NCBI GenBank assembly: GCA_017471985.1
Contig: JAFURE010000019.1
Coordinates: 22,367 to 86,366, forward strand
Reading direction: 5' to 3'
Length of the DNA stretch: 64,000 nucleotides
From: Akkermansia sp.
Lineage (GTDB): Bacteria; Verrucomicrobiota; Verrucomicrobiia; Verrucomicrobiales; Akkermansiaceae
Each line of letters opens with the position of its first letter. The first letter of the stretch is position 1. The notes beneath the pieces are model-generated. The model ran no database searches and was not told the origin of the DNA. It saw only the letters and a program-made list of their open reading frames with translations. A program made the position numbers and the translations under genes. Shown here one piece after another: positions 25,801 through 35,085 of this stretch.

Positions 25801-27603
25801 TTAATTGCCACTCGTCGGGAAAAACGAAGAGTCTGCCGGCACACTCAGACCTTCCCCGCCTTTATTACCAGTCGAGAACGGGTCATTCGAACCGGAACCG
25901 AAGGGGTCACTCGAACCGGTGCCGAAGGGGTCTGTAATCGGATTCCCCTGATTAGGTCGGTCGAATGTGACGTTCCCCGTCGGTTCAGCCGGATTCTGAG
26001 AATCGCCATCAGTTCCTACACTTTGCTCATTGAGAAGTTGCTCAGAAATCGCATCCACATCAATAGAATCAAACGGCGTTCTCTGCGGTCTGTCGCGACG
26101 CAGTTCATCGGCAGCCTTCTCAAGCTCTTCAATATTATCAGTCGGGGAACCGGAGTTCCCGCTGATTTTGGTAGAAACCCATGCAAGAGCCCCCTCGTCG
26201 CGGAATAACGGGTCGGCCTGACCATCCGGATATTCCACTCGCGTAAGCATCCCCGGGATGCCATAATCCAGAGTACCGCTGATTTCGTTATCAGGACTTA
26301 CACTAAGGCTGCCACTCAAACTGACAACGTCCAGCTGACGGAAAGTGTCAGACTCGAAACTGAGGGTCATGGTACCATCCTTGTGCTCAAGATTCACCCG
26401 CCCCTGCTCAATCTTAAGCGGTCTATAGGCTTTACGCTTAGCAGGCTCAATGTGCTCCAGCAGCGCAATAAGCGCAGGCATGGCAGTCACCTTGATATCT
26501 TTCAGGTAGAACACACCCGAGAATGAAGGGCGGTCAGCCCCAAAAGGCAGAGATACACTTGCATGGTTAACGTCATCTGACTTCGGAGATACTTCAGTCT
26601 TTGCAGAAAGAAGCGCGGCAAAACGCCCATCCGTAAAATCTGCAAAGTTCATGTTAGAGGAAGAAATCTGCAGCGGTGTAGAAAGAGGTTGTCCTTTAAG
26701 CAGGTGACCTGAGAGCTCAATATACGAGCCGGGTTGACGATTAGCGGCTCTGTTTGTCTCTACCGTGAAGCGCATGCGCATATTCTCCATCGCAACGGGA
26801 GAAATCTGCACTTTACTTTCCAGGATTTCCATCGGGCGCCAGCCTTTTATTTTAAAAGCGCCGCCTCTCATCACTAAAACACGGGCATCGGATGCGCGCC
26901 CCGGGCTATACATGTAGGCTTTCGTATTCTTAATAACGAAAGGACCACTCGCTTCATCCCCTACTAAACAACTGAAATCGGCGCACTCAACTCTGGCGAT
27001 ATCCCAAAGCGGTTCGCCATTCCAAGTCGGAACTTCGAACGTTTGAGCATCGCCAGCAAGCTGCACAGTCGCGCGGTCCATCTTCAATTCCGATATTTTC
27101 AGCACCCCGGTAAAGAATGATGTTGTCCCAAGATTACCTTTAAGACCACTCATCTCAACGTGGCGCACAATGCTCGTCTCGGGCATTTCAACGAGCACAT
27201 TGTCCACAGACAACTCGTAACCATTCAACCGAGCGCCAATCAATTGAACTTGCTGCGCTCCGAAAGCAGTGGTAATTTCCTGCTCAAGTTTTTTGTAATA
27301 CTCATCAGTTGAAAACTGAGATACGCGGAACATGAACGCACCGGCCAGACACAAAGCCAGCAGTACGAACCCCAAAAGCCCCAGCACAAAGTTCCGCCGA
27401 GCGCGCTTGCTCTGCTCCTCTCGACTCTTCATGACCCTGCGCTTCTTTACGACACGCACGCACTTTGTGCCGTCCGGACGCACAACCACCTCTCGCGATT
27501 TCTCGTGAGAGGGGCGGTCAGAATTCAGTTGATTGATAATATTTCTTACCTGTGATTCGCGATCTGAATCGCTCGTGTATTTATCGTTCTCTAGTTTACC
27601 CAT
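25801..27603 (-). CDS. Single-pass membrane protein with AsmA-like periplasmic part, partner of the secretin
   Basis: A 600-residue protein. The cytoplasmic N terminus (~90 residues) is charged and ends in basic KKRRVMKSREEQSKRARR. One membrane helix follows (FVLGLLGFVLLALCLAGAFMF, about residues 92-112). The ~440-residue periplasmic region is beta-rich with AsmA/DUF3971-like style (LNGYELSVDNVLVEMP, MSGLKGNLGTTSFFTG, DGTMTLSFESDT). The C-terminal tail is Gly/Asn/Pro-rich with DPFGxGSxDPF repeats. The start at 27603 (MGKLENDKY) is 16 nt after the secretin stop; the upstream ORF extension overlaps the secretin gene. I do not recognise a named family. Placement suggests it works with the secretin at the inner membrane. 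Confidence 0.75.
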   Translation of the reverse strand: MGKLENDKYTSDSDRESQVRNIINQLNSDRPSHEKSREVVVRPDGTKCVRVVKKRRVMKSREEQSKRARRNFVLGLLGFVLLALCLAGAFMFRVSQFSTDEYYKKLEQEITTAFGAQQVQLIGARLNGYELSVDNVLVEMPETSIVRHVEMSGLKGNLGTTSFFTGVLKISELKMDRATVQLAGDAQTFEVPTWNGEPLWDIARVECADFSCLVGDEASGPFVIKNTKAYMYSPGRASDARVLVMRGGAFKIKGWRPMEILESKVQISPVAMENMRMRFTVETNRAANRQPGSYIELSGHLLKGQPLSTPLQISSSNMNFADFTDGRFAALLSAKTEVSPKSDDVNHASVSLPFGADRPSFSGVFYLKDIKVTAMPALIALLEHIEPAKRKAYRPLKIEQGRVNLEHKDGTMTLSFESDTFRQLDVVSLSGSLSVSPDNEISGTLDYGIPGMLTRVEYPDGQADPLFRDEGALAWVSTKISGNSGSPTDNIEELEKAADELRRDRPQRTPFDSIDVDAISEQLLNEQSVGTDGDSQNPAEPTGNVTFDRPNQGNPITDPFGTGSSDPFGSGSNDPFSTGNKGGEGLSVPADSSFFPTSGN

Positions 27604-27619
27604 GAATCCACAATATTCA

Positions 27620-30118
27620 TTAGTTTTCAGTTGAAGCAGATGGGCGCTCACCGGTCACAACGTCACGGCCGGTCGGGTCGACCACATCTACCTTGGCAAA
27701 ATAAATGAGGGCTTTGCGCTTCTTGTGTTCACCTTCAGAACGGAAAAGACGCCCTACCAGCGGCAAATCGCCCAGTACAGGAACCTTGTCCTCAAAACGC
27801 ACGACACTGGCTTCCTTCAAACCACCCATCACAATGACACTACCGGGAACCACCGTAATTTTGGTATTCTCGACATATCGCTTAATCATGGGCTGAAGGA
27901 TATAGTTCTGGTTAATTTTGAAATAAGCGATATCGCCGCCATCACCGGCCCACATAGCGCTGTATATCGGGGTACCCCAGTTGATAAATCCTTCAAACTC
28001 GTTCGTGGTTGTTGTAAGAGCCAGAGTAATGAAACGCCCATTCTCCGAGATATCTGCACTATGTACCTGCAGTATGGTACCAATACCACCGATGGTATCC
28101 TCGGTCATGCCGAAGCGGACGAAATCAGTGGGGGTTGCCCCCTTTGCCGTAATAGACATCATATTGGAGCTATTACCGTTACCCCCGTTGTTGTTGTAGT
28201 TATAGTTACCGCCGTTACTACTGCTGTTGGAGTTCATCTCAGGCGCCTCCCACGTTTCGGGGAAGAAGAGTTCATTCACATTGGCAAATACCACCTGCTC
28301 CTCAGCACCCGGGCTGAAAATGAGACGGGGATTATGCAGAATATCCACGCCCTTGCGCTGCGCAAGACCTCGCATAATCATGGTGACATCGACGGCCTCC
28401 CACACGCCGCGTATACCGAAAATGCCGGGAGAAACCTGACTGGAAGTGCCCCTGTAATCGCTGACAGAACCGGTACTGATAAGGTCCTCAAGCGAACCAC
28501 TACCGCTGGACAACACCGCGCGACCGCTGCGCAGGCCACTTGTCACACTGTGATTCCCCTGAGCTCCCTGAGTTCCCACAAAGCCCTCGAACGTGGGCAT
28601 ACCCGTTGCTGTGGATGCCAGCTCCTGCCCGCCGGTGGAATGCAGTTCACCGTTGAAGTTAACGTTCAGCAACCAGTCAAAGCCCAACTGGTTCAGGTCA
28701 TCCTCCGACACCTCCATTACGATAACATTCAGCACTACCTGACGTTCTTCCGTAAGGGGAACATTGAGCAAATCCTGAATTTCATCAAGATTGTGAGCAG
28801 TATTGCGAACTGTCAGACGACGAGTCGATGCAGAATAGCGCGCAGTAGCCCCCTCGGGGAATGAAATACCCTGGCTCTTGAGAACCTGCACAGGGTTTAC
28901 ACGGCGAATAGCCATGCGGCTACCGCTCTCATCACCAAACTCACTCTCTGCCTCATCCTCGGACTCGTCATCCTTGCGGGGATCAAAGAAATGCGGCGGC
29001 ACGTTGAATGTGCGCTCAATCATAGGACCGAAGTCCTTACCGGAATAGGAAATCTCGACACCGGAGGGGGTATAGTAATAACTGATACCAAGCTGATTGG
29101 CCAACAAATCGAGCAAATCCTTAACAGAGATATTTGTAAGGTTCAGGCGCACAGTCTGAGCCATAATCTGTTTGTAGCCGGGGGAGTCGGGCGTGCCGAA
29201 ATTAGTGGTAATGTTGATATGACGGTCACCCCTCAATCCGGAACTTTCAAAACGGGTAATCTGGTTTTGAAGAGCATCCACCACATCTGTTATCGGAGCA
29301 TCGTCAAATATAATGCTGGGCAATACCATTTCGGCCAGACGCTCCGAGTAGGAGTTCTGCAGTTCCTCATCCAAACCGGGCGAGAAAGGTTCATCGGTCC
29401 CCATATCCACAGGGGCGCCGTCGGTTACAGACTCCTCCCACATGGCATCGACCTCTGAGAGCATCTTGGCGCGGGTGGAATTGCGCGAGACCTTATAATA
29501 CTGAGAGCGCTGACGGGCAGCTGACTCAATACCCTGCTGAGCGGCCGTATTGTAGGAGTCTATTTTAAGGACAGCTTTGAACGTCTTCTCAGCTTCATCA
29601 AACTTGCCGAGGTCAATCTGCGCATATCCCAGCTCCAGCAGGCGTGTAACCTCAGCCACATCGCCCACATGCTGCGGGGTGAGCGCCGGATTGTGACGCA
29701 CCGGATCGGAGGTATAGATAAGCTCCTGCTCGGCACGCTTGTTGTCAGGTGCAAGCTTGATAGCCTCCTGCAGGAAAGAAATGGCCTCATCATAGCGCCC
29801 AACGGTACGGTAATCCATAGCCTTGGCAATAAGCGCGTCGGACAGGCTCAGGCGGATAAACTGAGCAAGTTTGGTATTCTCGGCAGAATCGGGCAAGGTC
29901 AGCAATGCGCTGCGGTAATGCTCCACCGCCTGACTATAGCGCTTGGCCTGATAGGCAAGGCGAGCCTCCTGCACAAGCTGGCGGGCATCTCGGGTTGCCA
30001 TACGTCGGCGAGCCACTTCAGTTGTATCGGCCGATTGGGCACAGACACACGGAGCCAGGGAGAGAGCCCCCATGGCCATCAGAGAGAAAATTGCAGTACG
30101 AGAAAACGGTCTCATCAT
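27620..30118 (-). CDS. Secretin with N-terminal TPR repeats (type II/IV pilus-type outer membrane channel)
   Basis: An 832-residue secretin. A signal peptide (MMRPFSRTAIFSLMAMGALSLAPCVCAQS) is followed by TPR-like repeats (about residues 45-190: YQAKRYSQAVEHYRSAL, YDEAISFLQEAIKLAPD, KFDEAEKTFKAVLKI). Secretin N domains follow (NLTNISVKDLLDLLANQLGISYYY; RRLTVRNTAHNLDEIQDLL). The conserved secretin domain comes last (VVLNVIVMEVSEDDLNQLGFDW, then GSVIVMGGLKEASVVRFEDKVPVLGDLPLVGRLF). An Asn/Gly/Ser-rich insert lies in the barrel region. The layout resembles the Akkermansia TPR-secretin linked to type IV pili (Amuc_1098-like, from memory), but no pil genes adjoin it. It heads the minus-strand group with the AsmA-like protein, acyltransferase and folD. 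Confidence 0.9.
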   Translation of the reverse strand: MMRPFSRTAIFSLMAMGALSLAPCVCAQSADTTEVARRRMATRDARQLVQEARLAYQAKRYSQAVEHYRSALLTLPDSAENTKLAQFIRLSLSDALIAKAMDYRTVGRYDEAISFLQEAIKLAPDNKRAEQELIYTSDPVRHNPALTPQHVGDVAEVTRLLELGYAQIDLGKFDEAEKTFKAVLKIDSYNTAAQQGIESAARQRSQYYKVSRNSTRAKMLSEVDAMWEESVTDGAPVDMGTDEPFSPGLDEELQNSYSERLAEMVLPSIIFDDAPITDVVDALQNQITRFESSGLRGDRHINITTNFGTPDSPGYKQIMAQTVRLNLTNISVKDLLDLLANQLGISYYYTPSGVEISYSGKDFGPMIERTFNVPPHFFDPRKDDESEDEAESEFGDESGSRMAIRRVNPVQVLKSQGISFPEGATARYSASTRRLTVRNTAHNLDEIQDLLNVPLTEERQVVLNVIVMEVSEDDLNQLGFDWLLNVNFNGELHSTGGQELASTATGMPTFEGFVGTQGAQGNHSVTSGLRSGRAVLSSGSGSLEDLISTGSVSDYRGTSSQVSPGIFGIRGVWEAVDVTMIMRGLAQRKGVDILHNPRLIFSPGAEEQVVFANVNELFFPETWEAPEMNSNSSSNGGNYNYNNNGGNGNSSNMMSITAKGATPTDFVRFGMTEDTIGGIGTILQVHSADISENGRFITLALTTTTNEFEGFINWGTPIYSAMWAGDGGDIAYFKINQNYILQPMIKRYVENTKITVVPGSVIVMGGLKEASVVRFEDKVPVLGDLPLVGRLFRSEGEHKKRKALIYFAKVDVVDPTGRDVVTGERPSASTEN

Positions 30119-30180
30119 GGTAAGTGGATGTATGATACCAAATTGCTCAAGCAAAGTCACTCATAAAGTGAGCCACTATG

Positions 30181-30234
30181 AAAAAAAAGACAAAAAAACA
30201 GTGCTTGCTGCCCAACAATCGGGCAGAAGCACTG
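30181..30234 (-). terminator. Intrinsic terminator of rpoD
   Basis: A 14-bp stem with one bulged base (30199-30213 with 30221-30234). On the minus strand it is followed by runs of U (A runs at 30192-30198 and 30181-30188). It lies 26 nt after the rpoD stop. Confidence 0.85.
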
Positions 30235-30259
30235 AAAAACGAGGAGTTCAACAGCCGAC

Positions 30260-32713
30260 TCAGGACACAGTCGAATCCAGGAACCCCTTGATGCAACCGA
30301 TACGCGTAGGATGCCTGAGCTTACGGAGAGCCTTTGCCTCAATCTGACGAATTCGCTCACGAGTAACGTTAAACTGGCGCCCCACTTCCTCCAGTGTGCG
30401 GGGATTGCCATCCTTCAGACCAAAACGCTGCTCAATCACAGCCCGCTCACGCTCATTGAGCGTATTGAGCACGCCCGAGAGTTTCTCTCGCAGCGAGTTA
30501 AAGGCGGCACCATCCATGGGGTTCTCTGCGCTCTTATCCTCCAGGAAATCACCGAAGGAAGTATCATCGGAATCACCCACGGGCTGCTGCATGGAGATAG
30601 GCTGCTGAGCCATCTTCAGCACGCTACGCACACGTTCCACCTGCATACCGCTTTCTGCAGCAATTTCATCGGGCGTAGGTTCGCGTCCCAAATCCTGCAC
30701 AAGCTTTTTCTGCACACGCATGAGCTTATTGATTGTCTCAATCATGTGCACCGGTATACGGATAGTACGAGCCTGGTCCGCAATAGAGCGGGTAATAGCC
30801 TGGCGAATCCACCATGTAGCATAGGTGGAGAACTTGTAACCACGGCGGTATTCAAACTTCTCAACCGCCTTCATCAGACCCATATTACCCTCCTGAATCA
30901 AATCCAGGAAGGCCAGACCTCGGTTGGTATATTTCTTAGCAATGGAGATTACCAGACGCAGGTTAGCCTCAATCATTTCTTTCTTGGCTGCCTTGGCCTC
31001 CTTCATGGACTCCTTCATAGCCTGATAGTTCTCCAGGAAGTCACTGATGGGCATCCAGAGCTGAACCTCCAGCTCCGTTATCACGTCCTTGTAATCCTTG
31101 TTCTCGAAATCACCATCATACTGACGGCGCAGCTTCATTACACGCTGGCGAACCTCTCGCATGCGAGCCACAAAGTCCTCGTAGACCTTTCCTTTGAAGC
31201 TGAATTTGCGATACAGAGCATCGAGGGACTCAAGAAGGGTATCGAACTCCTTCTGTGCAGCATCCACCCCTTTATTGCGACGACGGGCGCGGCGCAGGTT
31301 GTTGTAAGCCACCTGAGCGTCATCATGCAGCTCATAAATCTTGTTAATGAGAGGTTGAATCTCACGGAAGTACTGCTCGCGATGGTCAATATTCTTATCG
31401 GCCACCACACGGTCAAAGCGCTCCTTGTTCTGCAATATACGCTGAGCAGTTTCGAGATACCACATGGAAACAAGACCGAACTTATGCAGGCGCGTTTGCA
31501 AGTCATTCTCGGCATGGTCTATCCGGATAGACAGGCTCACTTCCTGCTCGCGCTTAAGGAGGTCCTTCTGCCCCATTTGCTTAAGGTACATGCGCACCGG
31601 GTCATCGAGGATGTCGAGCTTAGCCTCCATCTTTTCATTCTCATCCTCCTCGCCGGATTCCTCCAAACGCTTACGCTCACTGTAATTATCGACGTCAGAG
31701 GCATCAATGATAGCAAAGTTCATATCGCGCAGACGCTCCATGATTTCCTCATGGTCTGCGGGATTAATCATATCATTGGGGAGCACATCATTGATGTCAT
31801 CATAGGTAAGGTACCCCTGCTCTGTCGCAAGAACAATCAGCTCACGAACTTTCTCCTGAACCACCGGAGTATCCACCAGACGCCCACTCTTGCTCTTGTG
31901 CCCCTTGATGTCAGCCAGAGAAATGGGAGCAATTGTTGCCGACTCATCCCGCACCTCTACACCGATGGAGTGCAGGCGCTCGAACAGACGTTCGGTGTCC
32001 TGCTCTTCATAACCATCCATCGGCAGAGATGAGAAAATATCATCATCTGTCACGTAGCCGTTGTTTTTCTTGGCTATAGTCAAGAGATTTTTGAACGCAG
32101 TTTTCAGCGTAATATCATCGGGGAAGAAATCCTGCAATTCCTTTGCCGTGATACGCGGTGGCGTATAGGTATTCTTGCGACGAGAGGCCGCTCCTTTCTT
32201 GCGGGAAATTTCTTCAAACTCCGCCATCTCTGCTTCGATAGCGACATCGAGAGAAGACGGTTCTTTAACCGCTTCCTTTTTCTCCTTAGCCTTTTTATCC
32301 TTGTCTTTATCAACGGCAGGCTTAGCTACTGCTTTTTTAGGCTCTGCTTTATCTACCGTTTTAGCAGCTTTTGCCGCCGCCTTCGCAGCCGGTTTTGCAG
32401 CCGCCTTCGCAGCCGGTTTTGCAGCCGGTTTTGCAGCCGGTTTCGCAGCCGCCTTCGCAGCTGGTTTTGCCGCGACCTTCGCAGTCGGTTTCGCCACCGG
32501 CTTCGATGTTGTCTTAGCCACTGATTTTGCAGCAGTTTTTGGGGCAGCCTTTGTGGCAGGTTTCACTGTCTCAGCAGAATCCGCCGGGCTGGCTTTGCTC
32601 TCAGCAAACTTAGTCGGCTTCTTTACAGCCACTTTAGGCTTGGGCTGACTTTCAACCTTATTTCTGGAGCTCTTCGCCTTGGCGGGTTCTGATTTCTTTT
32701 TTGGTGTAGACAT
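30260..32713 (-). CDS. rpoD: Primary sigma factor RpoD with two region 1.1-like domains and a histone H1-like N-terminal tail
   Basis: An 817-residue primary sigma factor (start at 32713, [10 protein letters not shown]). Residues 1-150 form a Lys/Ala/Pro-rich tail of AAAKPAAK repeats like histone H1 tails. Two successive region 1.1-like helical modules follow (about 203-258, ending near IGVEVRDE, and 284-338, ending [10 protein letters not shown]). Region 1.2 starts at [12 protein letters not shown] near 371. Regions 2 ([17 protein letters not shown], then [17 protein letters not shown]), 3 and 4 ([27 protein letters not shown]) are standard. Region 2.4 and the HTH therefore recognise TATAAT/TTGACA promoters, in line with the promoters in this window. 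The transcript has its own promoter and a 26-nt palindrome at its 5' end. Confidence 0.97.
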   Translation of the reverse strand: MSTPKKKSEPAKAKSSRNKVESQPKPKVAVKKPTKFAESKASPADSAETVKPATKAAPKTAAKSVAKTTSKPVAKPTAKVAAKPAAKAAAKPAAKPAAKPAAKAAAKPAAKAAAKAAKTVDKAEPKKAVAKPAVDKDKDKKAKEKKEAVKEPSSLDVAIEAEMAEFEEISRKKGAASRRKNTYTPPRITAKELQDFFPDDITLKTAFKNLLTIAKKNNGYVTDDDIFSSLPMDGYEEQDTERLFERLHSIGVEVRDESATIAPISLADIKGHKSKSGRLVDTPVVQEKVRELIVLATEQGYLTYDDINDVLPNDMINPADHEEIMERLRDMNFAIIDASDVDNYSERKRLEESGEEDENEKMEAKLDILDDPVRMYLKQMGQKDLLKREQEVSLSIRIDHAENDLQTRLHKFGLVSMWYLETAQRILQNKERFDRVVADKNIDHREQYFREIQPLINKIYELHDDAQVAYNNLRRARRRNKGVDAAQKEFDTLLESLDALYRKFSFKGKVYEDFVARMREVRQRVMKLRRQYDGDFENKDYKDVITELEVQLWMPISDFLENYQAMKESMKEAKAAKKEMIEANLRLVISIAKKYTNRGLAFLDLIQEGNMGLMKAVEKFEYRRGYKFSTYATWWIRQAITRSIADQARTIRIPVHMIETINKLMRVQKKLVQDLGREPTPDEIAAESGMQVERVRSVLKMAQQPISMQQPVGDSDDTSFGDFLEDKSAENPMDGAAFNSLREKLSGVLNTLNERERAVIEQRFGLKDGNPRTLEEVGRQFNVTRERIRQIEAKALRKLRHPTRIGCIKGFLDSTVS
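32365..32480 (-). repeat. Short tandem repeats encoding Lys/Ala/Pro-rich tail of RpoD
   Basis: Imperfect 12- and 24-bp units (GCCGCCTTCGCAGCCGGTTT type) encode the AAAKPAAK repeats. Boundaries are approximate; strain-to-strain length variation is likely. Confidence 0.7.
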
Positions 32714-32752
32714 GATTAAAGTGTAAAATTTGGCGATAATCCACCCTTTACT

Positions 32753-32778
32753 CATTTTGTCAAGTGTTTGACAAAATG
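32753..32778. promoter_or_regulatory. 26-nt perfect palindrome at the 5' end of the rpoD transcript
   Basis: CATTTTGTCAA (32753-32763) and its exact complement TTGACAAAATG (32768-32778), separated by GTGT. It begins 1 nt below the predicted start site of the upstream rpoD promoter, so it is either an operator or a 5' mRNA hairpin. On the minus strand it also contains TTGACA (32763-32758) with a poor -10 (ATTATC) 17 nt away, a possible second promoter. Confidence 0.65.
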
Positions 32779-32785
32779 CGAGTGA

Positions 32786-32813
32786 AGTATAGCTGATTAT
32801 TATTGTACGTCAA
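32786..32813 (-). promoter_or_regulatory. rpoD promoter
   Basis: Minus strand TTGACG (32813-32808), 16-nt spacer, TATACT (32791-32786). A TGTCA-N5-TGACA dyad (32821-32835) lies just upstream of the -35 and could bind a regulator. Confidence 0.65.
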
Positions 32814-32842
32814 CCCCAAATGTCACAGTATGACACACTTTA

Positions 32843-32886
32843 CAAAAAACAACAACAGAGCGGGTGCGAATACATCTCGCACCCGC
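32843..32886 (-). terminator. Intrinsic terminator of glnN
   Basis: Perfect 10-bp stem GCGGGTGCGA (32860-32869) with TCGCACCCGC (32877-32886). On the minus strand it is followed by a U-rich tract (GTTGTTGTTTTTTG). Confidence 0.8.
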
Positions 32887-32910
32887 CACAAAATAAATCA
32901 TCAGCTCTCT

Positions 32911-35016
32911 TTATTTGCTATGAATATTCAACATCTGAGCATAAGTGGGAACCGGCCAGAGATCAGCAGCCACAACAGCCTCGAGAGCATCCACCGTCAG
33001 GCGGGCATCCTCCATCGCAGCGCGCATGGCCATCGGTTCACCACAGTTTATGGCGTCCTCCAGAGCATCCACCCGGGGCACAAGCTCATCGTACAGCGAA
33101 CCAACCACTCCGGCCCTGGCGCGAGCGGCTTTCAGTCCTGCAGGTACACCGGCAGCGATAATAGCACTCACAGTACCGCAGATTTCAGACATCTGGCGGG
33201 CCACTGCGGGCAGATAGATGGTACGCAGCATGTTAAGGCAGGTTTTTGCCTCAATATCGATGAGTTTCTCGAAGTTCTCAATCTGAATTTCACGGCGAGC
33301 CAACAATTCAGAGCGATTGAGAACGCCATACTTCTCCATGAGAGCAATCGTGTCGGGGCGAGCGAGCACGTCCAAAGCCTCGGGAGTAGATTTGATGTGA
33401 GGCAGGCCACGGCGCTCAGCCTCCTGCACCCATTCATCTGAATAGCCGTTACCATTGAACACCACACGGTCGTGACGGGTAATAAGCTCGCGAATAAGCT
33501 CACGCACGGCATCCTTAAATTCAGGAGTACCGGCAGCAGGCTCCAGACGCGTAGCTACGATATCGAGAGCCTCGGCCATAATGGTATTGAGTACTGCCAT
33601 AGGCCAGGCGCAGGTCTGGGAAGAACCGACGGCACGGAACTCGAACTTGTTGCCGGTGAAGGCAAAGGGAGATGTGCGGTTACGGTCGGTAGTATCCTTC
33701 GGCAGTTCAGGCAGCACATCCACACCAAGCTCCATCGTAGTCTTGGAAGCAGAGGACTTTGCTCCACCGGCCTTTATCTGCTCAATGATATCAGTGAGCT
33801 GGTCACCCAGGAAAATAGAAATAATAGCAGGCGGAGCTTCTGCAGCACCCAATCGGTGATCATTGCCGGCCTTCGCAATCGAAGCACGCAGCAAGTCAGC
33901 ATGCTTGTCCACCCCCATGATTACCGCAGACAGGAACGTCAGGAACAGCAGATTACTGTGCGGAGTCTTACCGGGCGAGAACAGAGAGCCGAGCTCGGGA
34001 GTAGAAAGCGACCAGTTATTGTGCTTACCGGAGCCGTTCACGCTGGCATAAGGCTTCTCGTGCAGCAGACAAACCAGATTATATTTCAGAGCCTGGCGCT
34101 GCAGGATATCCATAATCATGACATTATGGTCAACCGCTACGTTGCAGGGCTCAAAGAGAGGGCAGATTTCAAACTGCCCGGGCGCAGCCTCGTTGTGACG
34201 GGTCTTGGCAGGCACACCAAGAGCCCACAGAGCTCGGTCTACGCTCATCATGAACTCCAGCACTCGCTCCTTGATGGAACCGAAGTAGTGGTCCTCCATC
34301 TGCTGGTGCTTAGGCGGCAGGCAACCGAAGAGCGTACGGCCGGTTTCAATGAGATCCATACGCTTGAGGTACAGATCGCGGTCGATTAGGAAGTACTCCT
34401 GCTCCGCCCCGAGATTGCTGACAACATAGCTCGGTTCAATGCCGAAGCAGTTAAGAACACGCGTGGTCTGGTGAGCCACGGCAGCCATGGAACGCAGGAG
34501 AGGAGTCTTCTTGTCGAGAGCCTCGCCCGTATAGCTGCAGAAAGCCGTGGGAATACACAGGGTCACCGTGTGCTCGGTGCGCTTAATGAATGCCGGGCTG
34601 GTGGGGTCCCATGCGGTATAGCCACGAGCCTCGAACGTGGCACGAATACCGCCACTGGGGAACGAAGATGCATCCGGCTCGGCCTGAATGAGGTTCTTGC
34701 CGGTAAACTCACAAATCATGCCCCCCTTGCCATCAGGCTCCACAAAGGAGTCATGCTTTTCAGCCGTAGCGTCAGTCAGCGGCTGGAACCAGTGAGTATA
34801 GTGGGTAGCACCTTTGCTGAGAGCCCACACCTTCATGGCTTGAGCAACTTCGTCGGCAATGCTGATATCAAGTTTACCGCCTTTCTGCACGGTAAGCATC
34901 ATCTTCTTAAACGCACTCTTGGAGAGGAACTTCTCCATCGTTTTAATCCCGAAGGTATCGCTGCCATAAAGGGCATTGAGTGCGGACTCGGCGTCGGTCA
35001 TTGTCTCTGTTGCCAT
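32911..35016 (-). CDS. glnN: Glutamine synthetase, class III (GlnN)
   Basis: A 701-residue GSIII, the large hexamer/dodecamer form typical of Bacteroidetes, cyanobacteria and PVC bacteria. It makes glutamine from glutamate and ammonia. Visible motifs are AEQEYFLIDRDLY near 205, the GSIII-specific KTRHNEAAPGQFEICPLFE near 265-283, VNGSGKHNNWSLST near 328, and GAAEAPPAIISIFLG near 400. The length matches the family. Regulation: it has its own consensus promoter 34 nt upstream. It ends at a strong terminator, so it is monocistronic and separate from rpoD. Confidence 0.96.
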   Translation of the reverse strand: MATETMTDAESALNALYGSDTFGIKTMEKFLSKSAFKKMMLTVQKGGKLDISIADEVAQAMKVWALSKGATHYTHWFQPLTDATAEKHDSFVEPDGKGGMICEFTGKNLIQAEPDASSFPSGGIRATFEARGYTAWDPTSPAFIKRTEHTVTLCIPTAFCSYTGEALDKKTPLLRSMAAVAHQTTRVLNCFGIEPSYVVSNLGAEQEYFLIDRDLYLKRMDLIETGRTLFGCLPPKHQQMEDHYFGSIKERVLEFMMSVDRALWALGVPAKTRHNEAAPGQFEICPLFEPCNVAVDHNVMIMDILQRQALKYNLVCLLHEKPYASVNGSGKHNNWSLSTPELGSLFSPGKTPHSNLLFLTFLSAVIMGVDKHADLLRASIAKAGNDHRLGAAEAPPAIISIFLGDQLTDIIEQIKAGGAKSSASKTTMELGVDVLPELPKDTTDRNRTSPFAFTGNKFEFRAVGSSQTCAWPMAVLNTIMAEALDIVATRLEPAAGTPEFKDAVRELIRELITRHDRVVFNGNGYSDEWVQEAERRGLPHIKSTPEALDVLARPDTIALMEKYGVLNRSELLARREIQIENFEKLIDIEAKTCLNMLRTIYLPAVARQMSEICGTVSAIIAAGVPAGLKAARARAGVVGSLYDELVPRVDALEDAINCGEPMAMRAAMEDARLTVDALEAVVAADLWPVPTYAQMLNIHSK

Positions 35017-35050
35017 ATAATTGGTATAGTAGAAAAACGTATCTGTGTTG

Positions 35051-35079
35051 ATTCTAGCGACTTTCCGTCAGACTGTCAA
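35051..35079 (-). promoter_or_regulatory. glnN promoter
   Basis: Minus strand perfect TTGACA (35079-35074), 17-nt spacer, TAGAAT (35056-35051). The ATG at 35016 is 34 nt further, so this gene has a leader of about 28 nt. Confidence 0.8.
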
Positions 35080-35085
35080 GCGCAT

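Noticed and set aside
30311..32032. A 573-residue ORF antisense to rpoD
   Set aside because: Opposite rpoD, rich in Leu/His, with no motif, promoter or terminator of its own.
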